Both the position numbers and the translations under genes were made by a program. A stretch of DNA of 64,000 bases from Echinarachnius parma (taxonomy: Eukaryota; Echinodermata; Echinoidea; Clypeasteroida; Echinarachniidae). The stretch spans positions 1 through 64,000 of the forward strand of contig JBAMJV010001781.1 in NCBI GenBank assembly GCA_037951105.1, written 5' to 3'. Shown here one piece after another: positions 1-10,318 of this stretch (positions within the stretch are counted from its first letter, which is position 1; every line of letters starts with the position of its first letter). The notes under the pieces were generated by a model. It was not told the origin of the DNA and did not search any database. It saw only the letters and a program-made list of their open reading frames with translations.

Positions 1-349
1 GTTTATCTTGTGAAAACAGAAACAAATCAATGCCTAATTTTATTCCGATCAGAGTTCGAATACTATGTCTGATTGAGTATCCAAGTCCAAAACAAATCTT
101 AGACAACTATTGGAAGCGCCTTTCAAAAGCAATCTTCACTATCTCCGTATCAAAAAAGAAAAATTAAAACCCATTTAATTCTTCTGTCATACCATAATGA
201 CCAAACAACAAGGTTCAAGAAAAGAATGAAAGCTCCACTGGATCGCTGTATGCATCAATGATTTTGGAGCGATTTGATTTAATGTTTCCTTTCCCCTTAC
301 CCTCAAGTATCTTTGTACTTTTATAGATAATTATAATTATAGTATAAAC
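1..349. other. Unassigned AT-rich flank
   Basis: I see no gene, repeat family or splice-consistent exon here. The short open frames have no recognisable protein motif. Confidence 0.5.
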
Positions 350-1512
350 CAGGGGCGTCGATCCGTTTTTTTGTGATTGGGGGGGGGGGCGAAATTTGAA
401 GAAAAACAATTCCAGAGTGACCACTAAGAGCCTAAAAGCCCCACATTGGCATGCCCGACATTGGCATGCCCGGAAGTTTTATTATGCGCTCATTGAAATT
501 GTCTTAATGGCTCGAAGACCTGACTCGATGCTCGATGGTCGATGCTCGATGACCTTGGGGGGCATCCACATTTGGGGACAATAATGGGGGTTTCAGATTT
601 CAGACATGTGCAACTCCTATCATGGGTGTTAAAATTGTATAAAATAGTGAACCTACTCGTAACGTATTTTTAAAGGGCACAGCGAGGAAAAGATTGAGCC
701 TTGCATATGAGATGGATCCACGTGATCCTGTATACTATAGAGCCATCGATATAGTCTATGGCATTGGGCTCCCATGAAACTAAGCAAGGGCGGCAACAAC
801 TTCTCAAAAGTGGAGGAGAGACATTGCGAGGAAGCGAAGCGACCGAGCGGGGGAGGGTGTGGGAGGGGGTGTCCCCCTCCCACAGTAGTGAGCTTTTGTA
901 TTTTTGGGCGTGAAATTGTGCGATTTGGTGCACACCTGAGACAGAAATTTAACGTAATATGAAGTATATAAGTATGGAACCAAACATACATAATGACAAA
1001 TGGAGGGGGACAATCTCCTCCACTTTCAAATGTGGGGGGACATGATATTCCAATTTGATTTGCGTTCAGCGCATATGGACCGAATTGACTGAAAGATAAT
1101 TATATTTCAGATTATTTTATTTTCTGTGACGGTGTGCTATCTATAGATGAGGGTTTAATAAACTTCGTTTGAGGTGTGCGTTTGAGAAATTACACTGCCC
1201 AACACATTTAGAAAGGTGAGTTCCCGCAACCAAAATGAAACTTGCAATATGAGAAACTGTATGCGCGCAAAAAGGAGATTTACAGTCTTTTTCAAACTAA
1301 AAAACGGCTATTTTGAAGATTAATTATTGATAAATGTGTCTTTCCCCCTCTTTGGCATTATATCACTCGATTTTTTTTCTTCCTCATTTTCGGAAATTAT
1401 TGGGGGGGGGGGGCGAAATTATATGTTCGCCCCCCCCCCCCCCCCCAATATTTTCATGGGGGGCGACCGCCCCCCTGCCCCTCCCCCCCCCCCCCCCGGA
1501 TCGACGCCCCTG
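350..1512. mobile_element. Putative hAT-like element with CAGGGGCGTCGATCC ends
   Basis: The left end reads CAGGGGCGTCGATCC at 350 and the right end is its complement, finishing CCCCTG at 1512. Flanks GTATAAAC (342-349) and GTATACAA (1513-1520) agree at six of eight positions, as expected for a decayed 8-bp hAT target duplication. Both ends carry G or C runs next to a GGGGGCGAAAT motif. The interior has no transposase-like frame. It could instead be two solo ends; the family assignment is inference. Confidence 0.45.
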
Positions 1513-1846
1513 GTATACAATTAAACAACAACAACAATTAAAACAAAAACAATTTGTACCAAAAATGCAAATTACACAACAACAACAAAACACTAACTAT
1601 TTACAAAATTCTAAATCACTTTACAAGGGGAAAAACAAAACAAAATATGCTTTATCAATTCTCCCCCCCCCCCCCCCCCCCCAGGATCGGCGCCCCTGGT
1701 ATACAATTAAACAACAACAACAATTAAAACAAAAACAATTTGTACCAAAATGCAAATTACACAACAACAACAAAACACTAACTATTTACAAATTCTAAAT
1801 CACTTTACAAGGGGAAAAACAAAACAAAATATGCTTTATCAATTCT
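1494..1846 (+). repeat. Two-copy tandem duplication bounded by poly-C runs
   Basis: The stretch from the hAT-like right end (GGATCGACGCCCCTGG) through an AACAACAACAATTAAAAC-rich segment to ATGCTTTATCAATTCT occurs twice, at about 1497-1660 and 1682-1846, almost identical. Each copy is preceded by a run of 15 or more C. Slippage or template switching at the C runs is a likely cause. Confidence 0.85.
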
Positions 1847-2120
1847 ATTTTTCTAAATATTGAGCAACATACTTTGTTTAACCATACTTGGTAAATTGTT
1901 CCACTTGTTTGCACCACGGTAACTTAAAAAGTGTTTTGGGTCTAGGTATTTCTAACTGAAGAGTTGTGCTTCTTATAATCGATATGCACAATTATTGTTT
2001 AGAAATAAATAATTGATAAATGAGATTAATAGATTGATTATGTAGTTCAAGTATATTTGTGTTATGTAGATGTAATATAGAATTTCTCGGTCAATTTCGT
2101 AAGTTGGCCACACGAATTCA
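1847..2120. other. Unassigned stretch
   Basis: AT-rich DNA with no recognisable gene or repeat. Confidence 0.5.
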
Positions 2121-2128
2121 TTTTATGT

Positions 2129-2316
2129 CAGTGGCGTAGCTACGGGGGGGCAACGGGGGGGCACGTGCCCCCCCCCCCCCCAATAATTTCGAAAAAACAA
2201 TAGAAAACATAAGGGGACATTTTTTGAAAAAACAAAGAAATACATAAGGTGTGCCCCCCAATAATTTTCGTGCCCCCCCCCCCCCCCCCAATCAGTCCGA
2301 CCACGCTACGCCACTG
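2129..2316. mobile_element. 188-bp hAT-type MITE with 8-bp target duplication
   Basis: Inverted ends CAGTGGCGTAGC and GCTACGCCACTG are flanked by perfect 8-bp direct repeats TTTTATGT at 2121-2128 and 2317-2324. An 8-bp duplication is the hAT signature. The interior consists of G runs followed by C runs, so the element can fold on itself, and it encodes nothing. Confidence 0.9.
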
Positions 2317-2494
2317 TTTTATGTGCATTCAATTTCGCCGATTTTGTCACCGCAGCTGTATTTTGCAGTTCAAATTCGTTTTTTAGCATTCGAATTCATA
2401 TAACGATCATTCGAAAACATTTTGCTTGCATTTGATTTAAAACGTGTTTCTATTTCGTAAAATTGTCATTCAATTTAAAGCGAGAAAATTCGTG

Positions 2495-2580
2495 ATTACG
2501 TAATAATAATAATAATAATAAGGTATTTATAACGCGCATATCACATAGATATGTCGCTATGCGCTGTAAGAAATTGAAAT
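2495..2580 (-). repeat. SINE/LINE 3' tail-like fragment
   Basis: Read on the minus strand, this resembles GTAAAGCGC...GCGCGTTATAAAT followed by an ATT repeat. The same layout is seen clearly at 9690-9775. Tails of this type are common to short retroposons of many invertebrates. Confidence 0.5.
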
Positions 2581-2916
2581 AGAATTAGAAAGAAATGTTC
2601 AGCATACTGCTAAACCGTAATACCGCCTTCCGTGAAATCCGTTGGCGAAATTGAATGCAAATAGCGTGTTTTTTAAATTGAATGCTAAAAGAAGAGCTAA
2701 ATCGTATGAACAAAATGCAATTTTGAACCACAATTGCAAGCCTTCAGCTCAATTTCGCGAAATTGAATGACACGCTTATCAAAACGAATGATAAGCTTAC
2801 GAAATTGGCCGAGAAAACCTATATATTCTAAATTGTCCGCCAGTAGATGTCAAATTTGTATGTTTTTTTAATGTTATTCGTAGATCTTCTTCTTAGTTTT
2901 GTGTATTTCTGTGTTG
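2581..2916. other. Unassigned stretch
   Basis: AT-rich, with recurring short phrases such as GAAATTGAATG but no clear unit and no coding potential. Confidence 0.4.
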
Positions 2917-3015
2917 TTTTTTTTTTTTTTTTTTTTTTTGGGGGGGGGGGGGTTGTTGGGGGGGGGGTAAAATTATGCCCCCCCCCCCCCCCCGTAGCTA
3001 AGCCACTGCATCAGG
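2917..3015. repeat. Poly-T/poly-G/poly-C tract ending in a CAGTGGCGTAGC-family terminus
   Basis: A T run, two G runs and a C run end with GTAGCTAAGCCACTG. This matches the right terminus of the 2129-2316 family with a small insertion. No matching left end was found. Confidence 0.55.
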
Positions 3016-3065
3016 CCTTGATTAATGCTTGCCTGGCATAGCATCAATCAATATATGCATTCATA

Positions 3066-3325
3066 CGATGGCGAAGCTACGGGGGGCGGGGCTGTACCCC
3101 GCTCCCCCCCCAAAAAAACACAAACAAACAAACAAACAAACAAACAAACAAACAAACAAACAAACAAACAAGCAAGCAAACAAACAAACAAACAAACAAA
3201 CAAACAAACAAACAAACAAGCAAACAAACAAACAAACAAACAAACAAACAAACAAACAAACAAAAACAAACAAACAAACAAACAAAAGTGTGGCCCCAAT
3301 CAGTCCGACCACGCTACGACACTGC
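3066..3325. mobile_element. CAGTGGCG-family MITE with expanded AAAC microsatellite
   Basis: The left end is a diverged ATGGCGAAGCTACGGGG. The right end, AATCAGTCCGACCACGCTACG, is shared almost exactly with the 2129-2316 element. The interior is about 165 bp of (AAAC)n with a few AAGC interruptions. The flanks no longer show a clear target duplication. Confidence 0.7.
3120..3287. repeat. (AAAC)n microsatellite
   Basis: About 40 tandem AAAC units with two short AAGC interruptions, inside the MITE at 3066-3325. Long frames reading TNKQ or CLFV repeats here are artefacts of this tract. Confidence 0.97.
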
Positions 3326-3346
3326 ATCAGTGATATATAATCAATA

Positions 3347-3560
3347 GAGTACCGAAGTGTGACGTCAGAGCTATTCATTGCCATGGGTGATGGTTCTAAA
3401 CAATGTCAGGCAAGCAATGAATTGGTGATCTAGCGGTTGCTAAGAAGGCATTCGTCCAGCTCCAACCCACTGCCACAGGCCAGTATGAAAGGAAAAGTTG
3501 TTTAGAACCATTACTATGCCATAACAAAAGCATGTGACGTCACTGACTACTTCGGTACTC
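3347..3560. mobile_element. TA-flanked MITE with AGAGTACCGAAGT ends
   Basis: The left end AGAGTACCGAAGT and right end ACTTCGGTACTCT are inverted. Further inward both arms carry TGACGTCA-like and GTTCTAAACAA blocks as inverted repeats. TA flanks both ends. A fragment of the same family (ATTGTTTAGAACCATTA) lies at about 28565-28610. Confidence 0.8.
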
Positions 3561-4890
3561 TATAAACACCGTATTGAATTGGGCCTCTGTTTACCAGTCT
3601 TTCTTTACCAGGCAGAGTTTTCTCCGGTTATTGATGGTTTCCTGTTATTTCTGTATCGAAATAGATTTCATTTAAATAATTAAGCGCATTCGCATCATTA
3701 CAATTATGTAAACATATTAGATCATGGCAACAAATAAAGCAAATCAGGAGCTAAAATGGTAAAGATAATTATATTTTCACTTCTTGTCGGAAAATAACGG
3801 GAATTGTGTTATACTGGCACTGAAAACGTCATAATTAATTGTATCTTCTTACACAAATGCAAGCCTCCCCCCCCCCCCCCCCCCCCTCCCCTCCCCTCTA
3901 GTGCCCCCTTCCTTCTCTTGGGGGTTGCAGCACCCCGCGATTTCCGAAAACTTTAATATTTGGGGTATATTTACATCATTTGGGGGCAAAAGTATGTCAT
4001 ATCCGGAAAAAGAAAAAAAATGTAACATTCTGGGAAATTCCTAGTCCGAAAAGATCAGACAATGTTTCGAGGGTTCTTTGACGATTTTTTTTATCACCTC
4101 TCTGAGGGGATTGCACATTTACATGACGTCATAATATTAAAGGACCCCTCCAGAACGAGATGGAATTTTCTGTCTAGCAAAATCCAAGCCATGTCACATA
4201 CTACATAATCCATCGGGCAATATCCTGCCATTTCCAGACAGAATCGTCATAATTATTAATGTCATTTTCGGGTGTAGCTAATTGGCGAGGACATCATTTA
4301 TTTATTTAATGCTTAAATATACACCTAATTATGGATGTCATAAATTATGGGGCAAACAAACAAACAAACAAAAACCGTATAATAATTATATTAGGGCAGT
4401 GGTTCAATGGATGTGCAATCTGATTTCATCTTTCATTCTGTCCATCAACATTTCAAAGAAAGTGAAGAGGTTTCTTCGAATAATGTCATGTTTATAATTA
4501 TAACGCGCATGATCACATAATGTCTCTAAAATAATGTACGTTGTTATTATTATAAACATGGAAAAGTATAGGAAAATAAGAAATACTGTAGCAAACAAAT
4601 ATAACAAAAAAAATATTATCATCCTAATCATCAGCGTATCAACAGCAGCGTCTTCATCATAATAATCATCAATGAGAAAAACTACTAACGTTTTTGAGAT
4701 TGACCCTATAATTTTGTTTTTGATTAGATTAAGTTTGTATAGGTCGAAATCGCTGACCCCCGGAGTTTCAAAATAAAAACCTAATATTTGTTCATTAAAT
4801 GTATTTTTTATGGTATATTACAACTCATTAAATTGTCGTAAATAAAATTATACTAGTCAGTCAGTATTTTTGTTTAACTTACTGCATAAG
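3561..4890. other. Unassigned stretch with C/T run and short tail-like fragment
   Basis: No gene seen. It holds a C run near 3867-3900, a short (AAAC)n at about 4352-4372, and a fragment near 4500-4555 (ATTATAACGCGCATGATCACATAATGTCTC) resembling the minus-strand SINE tail at 2495-2580. Confidence 0.4.
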
Positions 4891-5246
4891 CATGGGCGTA
4901 GGAGAACATAATATTGGGGGCTGAGGCAGTTTGCCCGAATAATTTTCCTTTCCGACTTTTTACCTGATGTATGTTTGATATGTTTTCGATACCGGATCAG
5001 TCCGAAACTAACTCAATTTTTGCCCGAATATGAAACGGTTTTGTCATTAAAAAAAGATGACTTTGCCCGAATACAACATGAGTTTGCCCAAATATGACAT
5101 TGTTTGCCCGAAAATTACATGGCTTTGCCCAAATATGGCATGGTTTTGCCATAATTTCAGGCGCCTTTTGCCCGAATAACGGTTGTCAAAAACTACAAGG
5201 GGGGGGGGGGGGCTGCAGCCCCCAGCCCCCGCCTCCTACGCCTTTG
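4891..5246. mobile_element. MITE with GGCGTAGGAG ends and internal GCCCGAATAT minisatellite
   Basis: The left end CATGGGCGTAGGAG and right end CTCCTACGCCTTTG are inverted. The flanks TGCATAAG and TGCATTTA share five bases, perhaps a decayed 8-bp duplication. The interior has about eight irregular repeats of TTTGCCCGAATAT at roughly 25-45 bp spacing, then a G run and C-rich end. Confidence 0.7.
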
Positions 5247-5339
5247 TGCATTTAAGCTACTAATCGTTATGTTGGATGAAATATTTCACAATTTGCTCAA
5301 AGTTGAAACCTAATTGCCGTGGCACCGGAATTCATGTAC

Positions 5340-5904
5340 TTAAAGGGATAGTTGAGTAATGGTCAGACTTAACTTTAGTAACAAAAACCTGCACCATTAC
5401 GGTACAAAGTAACTGTTATAACTTCACCATGCTCGAAAAGTATACACAATTACAAACGACTAAGTAAAACCCCTGTTATCATTCAAAAAGAGCCGTTACA
5501 ACGCAAGAGGGCGCTATTTAAAAAAATCATTGGTTTTAGCCTTTTTTCATACAAAATTGTGCATTTAATGTTTGTTAAAATAATGATTCAAATAGAGATA
5601 TCATCAACGACTTTTAAAAACCTATTCTGATTTTGTTCAAAGTTAGTGTAGTCTTCGAGCATTTTTTGAAATTTTTCTAAAAAAGTCTAAATATCGCCCG
5701 GTGATTGCCGGTGAAGAACATTTTGAATAAAAATATATTTATGGATATTTCAGCCGTTTCTGAACTGATTTTGATCAAATAAAGTTTATTCTGTCATTAA
5801 AATTGTATGTTATTTCGAATTTGACAGTCAGTATTTCATTATCTCACAAAAAAATATCGGAGGGCACTTCGGGAAATACCAATACTCAACACTACCACCT
5901 TTAA
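5340..5904 (+). mobile_element. TTAA element, family A, copy 1
   Basis: It starts TTAAAGGGATAGTTGAG and ends with a diverged CTCAACACTACCACCTTTAA. The interior matches the other family A copies: GCTCGAAAAGTATAC, CAAGAGGGCGC, and TTCTGAACTGATTTTGATC near the right side. No coding sequence. Confidence 0.85.
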
Positions 5905-6867
5905 CTTTTGAGAACAGAACTTGCACAAAAAATGAGAACACGCACTAACGGCTTCTAGGGGCATTATGAAATTGCAAAAGGGATCTACTACACCGAACTG
6001 GGATTTATGGAGGAAAAATAGAAGTTGGACAAGTTTTGTAGGCAGAAAACATAATAAAAACAGAATTGCAAACCAATAATTAAAATTCCCCATTCGAGGG
6101 AGAACTTAGACGGAAGCGTTTGAACTAAAATTTAATTACTAATACAATATATGGTTTACACTTTAAAACAATAATAAATGTTTAACGTATAAAACAATTA
6201 TACTGGATTTAAAGATTACCATTATTACAAATGAAATATTATTGAGTCTGTTGGTAACACTTTGGAGCAATATTAAGTGTTTAGCGTATTTCAACATTTC
6301 ATACAATTATGAAAATTAATATTAAATACTGTTATTGAGAAACATGAAGTGGAGGGGCTCATTACTTAGAACATAATTATGTTGGTATAACAACATGCGA
6401 ATTTGAAGAATAATGTTGATTCGGATTAAAAGATATAAATAAGTAATTCACTATGTGCACTACATACAATTTGACATTAAAACAACGGAGAGGTCTAGGC
6501 AAAAGCTCCTTTTGCACCCCCCCCCCCCCCCCCCCCTCCCATGAAATTGAAGGTAAAAAATGGGTATGACTTAGGATGATGGGGATGATGATATAACTAA
6601 TATATGGGACACATTGACGGTATAGATTACAAAATATCTGGGATCTTTTATTTGGCGTAAGGCGTAACCCCATTAAAATATTTACTTAAATTTTAGAAAT
6701 TAGTTATATTATATATGCGTACGTACGTACGTTTAGTTAATTTTACACAAAAAAACGTTAATAAGTATAACAAACGTCATTAACACAATTGAATTGAATG
6801 ATAAGATAATTATCACAATTCGCATTTGTGTGTACTAGTAATTTACGAGTAATACATGTATTATTGT
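5905..6867. other. Unassigned AT-rich stretch
   Basis: No gene or family recognised. There is a C run at about 6517-6536 and a short (TACG)n at about 6716-6732. Confidence 0.4.
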
Positions 6868-7030
6868 ACCCGGAAGGATGGAACGTAGTTTCTTAGCATT
6901 GTGTGCACCTTCGAGGATGCCTGGCTGGAATGCTCCCCAGGGAGTGGATTAAACGTGCACTTTGTGTGCTGGATTGATTGAAGTATGCATCCAATAACCG
7001 GGGTAATAATATAATTGTAAGCGCTTAGAT
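6868..7030 (+). repeat. Degenerate SINE-like retroposon fragment
   Basis: CTCCCCAGGGAGTGGATTAAACGTGCAC, a TGTGCTGGATTGATTG block, ACCGGGGTAATAAT and GTAAGCGCTTAGATATGAG occur in the same order as in the better preserved copy at 9585-9778. This is an independent copy of that family. Confidence 0.65.
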
Positions 7031-7860
7031 ATGAGTATTGAATATGTTATTGAATATCATTAATTTATTTTATGTTCAGATTATAATATAAAATAAGAAC
7101 ATTTTTAATCAAGTCTCATTTTTAATTGAAAATACTTTGTATTAATTAATGTACTTTGTATCTGTTATTGAAAACGATCATTATAAAATTATTTAATTTC
7201 TCAATTTCATATGAAGATACTTTGTATTAATTTACCCTCTTTTTGTTATTGAATATGATAAAATTAATTTATGTTCAGAATATAATGTACATGTATGTAA
7301 GATAAAAAGTTAATTATTCAATTTTAATTGATGATACTTTGGATTTGCTATTGAATGTTAAATTTAATTTCTGTTAAGAATATAATACAAGTTAAACAAT
7401 TTTAATTACTCAATTTTTAATTAAACATAGTTTGTAATAATGTACTTTGTATAAATGGAATACGATAAATTTAATTTGTGTTAGGAATATAACATGAATT
7501 AAGACTTGTTTTATTACTCAATCTTTATACCCTGTATTGCTTCCCTTTTTATATTACATTTGATTGTTCTAAAGATCTACTCGTTATTGAGTATGATAAA
7601 CTTAATTTATGTTAGGAATATGATATAAAATAGATAGTTGGATTTGATATCCTTTAATTAAATAATTTCCATGCTCTTATTTTTGCATTTTTGTGATGCT
7701 TATTATTGTAATTTTCCAAAAGATATACATGTACTGTATTAATTTACACTTTGTTAGATTCAATATTTAGTTAGTATTACATATTTAAAAGTAAGTAACG
7801 AATCAGTAAATTGGTTCTTTGTTATTGTTACATTAAAATTAAAAGTAAATGAGAATATGA
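7030..7860 (+). repeat. Degenerate AT-rich tandem array
   Basis: The phrase GTTATTGAATATGATAAA...TTAATTTATGTTCAGAATATAAT followed by ACTCAATTTTTAATTGAAGATACTTTGTATTAAT recurs about six times at roughly 100-150 bp spacing, with heavy divergence. No coding potential. Confidence 0.65.
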
Positions 7861-8063
7861 ATTATAATAATCACATTTTTAATGTTAGTGCCTTTCTTGC
7901 CAAATGCATTCATAAATATGTATCATTTTGTTGTATTTTGATGTTAAATTATATTTATATTGTGTTGTAGTTTTTTTATTCATGTATGTTCATATGTTCA
8001 TGTACGCAAGGCATTTTAGTCTTCGGACTACAGTCTTGTTAATTTTGTTCAATAAATACCGAT

Positions 8064-8090
8064 ATATCTATCTATCTATCATCTATCTAA
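8064..8090. repeat. Short (GATA)n-type microsatellite
   Basis: Several ATCT units on the + strand, just before the telomere-like tract. Confidence 0.85.
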
Positions 8091-8100
8091 CCGTATACCT

Positions 8101-8149
8101 AGGGTTAGGGTTAGGGTTAGGGTTAGGGTTAGGGTCGTTTAGGGTTAGG
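8101..8149 (+). repeat. Interstitial telomeric repeat (TTAGGG)n
   Basis: Six AGGG blocks in perfect TTAGGG register at 8101-8135, a short interruption CGTTT, then another AGGGTTAGG. It lies about 420 bases before the inferred start codon of the ARHGAP39-like gene. It is most likely a fossil of end repair or telomerase action rather than a chromosome end, since unique sequence continues on both sides. Confidence 0.93.
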
Positions 8150-8159
8150 CTGAATGACG

Positions 8160-8451
8160 CAATTGTATGCGGTGCAAAAGGAACTCTTTCCGAGGTCGAT
8201 TATTGCTGTGCAAAAATCAAAGATATTTGGGATAGTATTATTTTATTAAAAGTTAAATAGGGGATAGGAGGGAAATTCTGCGGTATACCTTTGGATCACA
8301 ACATTATTGTGGGCAACGATTGATGGATTGATGTGGAATCGGAACCAAACTAAAATGTTGTTAACACCGCCATCTACGGCATGTGCAAGACAACTTCAAT
8401 TCGTTCATAAAAAATCGGCTGGCTTCGTTTAGTTTTCGATACCGCAATAAC
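8160..8451 (+). promoter_or_regulatory. ARHGAP39: Probable promoter and 5' UTR region of the ARHGAP39-like gene
   Basis: This is the unassigned sequence immediately before the first exon. No TATA box at a convincing distance was found. The start site cannot be placed from sequence alone. It is called by position only, between the telomeric tract and the TISU/YY1-like motif. Confidence 0.4.
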
Positions 8452-8458
8452 ATGGCGG
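8448..8458 (+). promoter_or_regulatory. TISU/YY1-like motif around ATGGCGG
   Basis: TAACATGGCGGA matches the TISU consensus (SAASATGGCGGC) except at its outermost bases, and also matches the YY1 core AANATGGCGG. In animals such motifs lie very close to the transcription start. Here the motif is about 120 bases before the inferred main start codon and supplies the ATG of a short upstream ORF. Confidence 0.5.
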
Positions 8459-8505
8459 AACACCACACCGTATTGGAGTCTAAAATAATTGCTTCCTGTC
8501 ATTAA
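8452..8505 (+). CDS. Upstream ORF, 17 codons
   Basis: ATG at 8452 has A at -3 and G at +4, a strong initiation context. The frame runs 17 codons, starting MAEHHTVLESK, and stops with TAA at 8503-8505. It is not in frame with the main ORF. If the transcript includes it, it should restrain translation from the ATG at 8571, or translation may reinitiate there 65 bases after the stop. The peptide resembles nothing I know, and may only be a by-product of the TISU/YY1-like motif. Confidence 0.4.
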   Translation: MAEHHTVLESKIIASCH

Positions 8506-8570
8506 AAGGACGAGTTTATTACGGAAATAGGAAACGTACCTGGATTTATATAACTCTGACAGAGAAAGCC

Positions 8571-8581
8571 ATGACCGATCG
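8571..8581 (+). CDS. ARHGAP39: ARHGAP39/Vilse-like, coding part of exon 1 (start codon)
   Basis: The exon encodes M-T-D and the first two bases of an arginine codon (CG), then a perfect donor GTAAGT at 8582. The next exon begins with G after a good acceptor, giving CGG (Arg) and then V-E-W-V-E-I, so the phase-2 join keeps WW1 in frame. The reading frame has an in-frame TAA at 8481-8483 and no other ATG between, so 8571 is the only start that fits. The context GCCATGA is acceptable. The 5' UTR extends upstream to an unknown start site. Vertebrate ARHGAP39 has a longer leader before WW1; this start is shorter. Confidence is limited because an 11-base coding segment is placed by phase, donor and position, not by similarity. 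Confidence 0.75.
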
Positions 8582-9817
8582 GTAAGTTTTTAGGTGACAG
8601 AACATGAAGTTTGGCCGTGTTTTCGTGACCAATGTCTGATGATTTGTCATCGGCCATTCAATCAATTAGCACTGCAAGAAATGCCAATAGTGTGAGTGTG
8701 TGTTGTGCGTTATCCAATCTGAGTGTTGTGAATCGCTTTTGACAATGTTGTGTTGACTGTTGTTGTGAGTGCAATGTGAGTTGTGTGAGTTTAATTTGAA
8801 CTTGGCCAATGTCAATGAGTTCATAACAAATGTTTGAAATGAACTGAGCCAAAATGTAATGGGCTTTTGGAGTATAAACTATCGCTGCTTATGTCTGACG
8901 GGAAGCAAATAAATAATTAATAATTGTACAAAAAGTCAAAATTAATAATTGACGAGTATGAAATGATTATCAATATTTCGCCTGCATTGTACTGCCTGTT
9001 TCGTTGTTAATACACAAAAATGAGAAGTTTAGAACATGGCATTGGCAACACAAATCACAAACATATGAAAAAGTAAATATTATTTACTTGAGAACCAAAA
9101 TGGCAAAAATTAGCCAACATGTAAATTAAACTTTTTTAAGAAGCAATATTTAAATTATGGAGAAAAACTTTGTCGTCTTTTTATATCAAATCGCAACTCT
9201 GGTGTCTAACAAAAATAAGGAGGAAGAATCAGAAAATTAAATGGACCTTCTTTCAAGCAGAATAAACATTTGGTTCCGAAAGGCTGTGCAAAATTGTCTT
9301 TTTGTCGATCAATCCTTCAAATTCATTTTCCGATTCTGCAATCTTTAAAAAACCTGACAACAACAGTGTATGGTAAAAAAGAAATACATGCACATTCTAG
9401 CACCCTTATGCATGGTGCCATTGAAATGCGTGTTAAAGTTTGCTACACAGTGGTGGCACCTTGGTCGAAGACTGAAATTGGGGTCCAAATGACATGGATA
9501 CCGAATGGGGTCAATTAAATTTGAGCCATTATCGATTGTAGAATTATGATGAAAAAAAAGAAAAAAGTTTACCATTGAACTTACCATTGAGCGCACCCTA
9601 TGGCAGGCAGGTGCCTTGCTCCCAAGGGAGCAGAGAGTGCACATCATGTGTGGATTGATTGTGAGTGTGTCCGAACTCCGATGACCAGGGTAATTGTCAT
9701 TGTAAAGCGCTTAGAGATGATTATTTATCATATTAGGCGCTATATAAATCAATTATTATCATTATTATTATTTGTTTAAAACCATTATTTTTGTTTTCAT
9801 CTTTGTCATGCTTACAG
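8582..9817 (+). other. ARHGAP39: Intron 1 of the ARHGAP39-like gene
   Basis: A 1,236-bp phase-2 intron from GTAAGT to TTTGTCATGCTTACAG. It contains a TG-rich stretch (about 8690-8790) and a SINE-like copy at 9585-9778. Nothing else was recognised. Confidence 0.75.
9585..9778 (+). repeat. SINE-like retroposon with GCGCTATATAAATC tail
   Basis: The 3' part reads GTAAAGCGCTTAGAGATG, then GGCGCTATATAAATC, then an ATT/ATC repeat. This tail layout is widespread in invertebrate SINEs and related LINE tails. The body shares CTCCCAAGGGAG, AGAGTGCAC and TGTGGATTGATTG blocks with 6868-7030 and in part with 45835-45905. No clear Pol III A and B boxes, so it is probably 5'-truncated. Confidence 0.7.
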
Positions 9818-9919
9818 GGTAGAATGGGTGGAGATCTTCGAACCCAAGACCCAGCGCCCCATGTACGGCAACCTGCGGACGGGAGAGCTAGCATGGGAAC
9901 CACCGCCAAGCGCAAAAGT
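9818..9919 (+). CDS. ARHGAP39: ARHGAP39/Vilse-like, exon 2 encoding WW domain 1
   Basis: A 102-base exon with phase 2 at both ends, between acceptor TCATGCTTACAG and donor GTAAGT. With the flanking exons it supplies residues 4-38. The translation runs RVEWVEIFEPKTQRPMYGN and ends GELAWEPPPSAK. Both WW signature tryptophans are present (W7, W30), with the Y20 position and the W-x-P-P end (W30, P32, P33). The order and spacing match the first WW domain of animal ARHGAP39 (Drosophila Vilse), where this block directly precedes the WWELFDP domain. The family protein is a Rac/Cdc42 GAP whose WW domains bind proline motifs of partners such as Robo (fly) and CNK2 (mammal). No frame damage is seen. 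Copies of the 3' half of this exon lie just downstream at 10114-10178 and 10319-10371. Confidence 0.93.
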
Positions 9920-10088
9920 GTAAGTTACACTTTACACTGTAACATTTGGTATTATATAATTTATGAAGTGTGTAGAAGTGTTGTTACATGTATATGTACA
10001 CACCAGGTTGTGGTGTTTATTAAATAGCAAGTATTATGTAGTGATGTTAATGTCATCAATGAAAGTGTAAAATGTTTTGGTGTGATTA

Positions 10089-10178
10089 AACCCGAGGACA
10101 GAGAACAGCGTTGCGCCCCATGTACGGCAACCCGAGGACAGGGGAGCTCGCATGGGAACCACTGCCAAGTGCTAAAGT
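10089..10178 (+). pseudogene. Exon 2 fragment, intronic tandem copy 1
   Basis: 10114-10178 aligns without gaps to the last 65 bases of exon 2 plus its GTAAGT donor, and encodes RPMYGNPRTGELAWEPLPSA. Of eight base differences, six are synonymous and two are not (Leu to Pro, Pro to Leu). The 5' half of the exon is missing, and the preceding bases (GAGAACAGCGTTG) do not make a good acceptor, so inclusion as an exon looks unlikely. A mini-repeat CCCGAGGACAG occurs at 10091 and again inside the copy. Confidence 0.88.
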
Positions 10179-10318
10179 GTAAGTTACACGTGACTTGACA
10201 CTGTAAATTGTTGTGTTATGACTTATGAAGGGTATACATGTAGAAGTGTTGTTATAAATGGTGGTGTTGGTGCTACATGGTCATCAATGAAAGTGTAAAA
10301 TGTTTTGGTGTCATTCGA

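Noticed and set aside
3025-3384. Open frames of TNKQ or CLFV repeats of about 100 codons
   Set aside because: They are readings of the (AAAC)n microsatellite inside a MITE.
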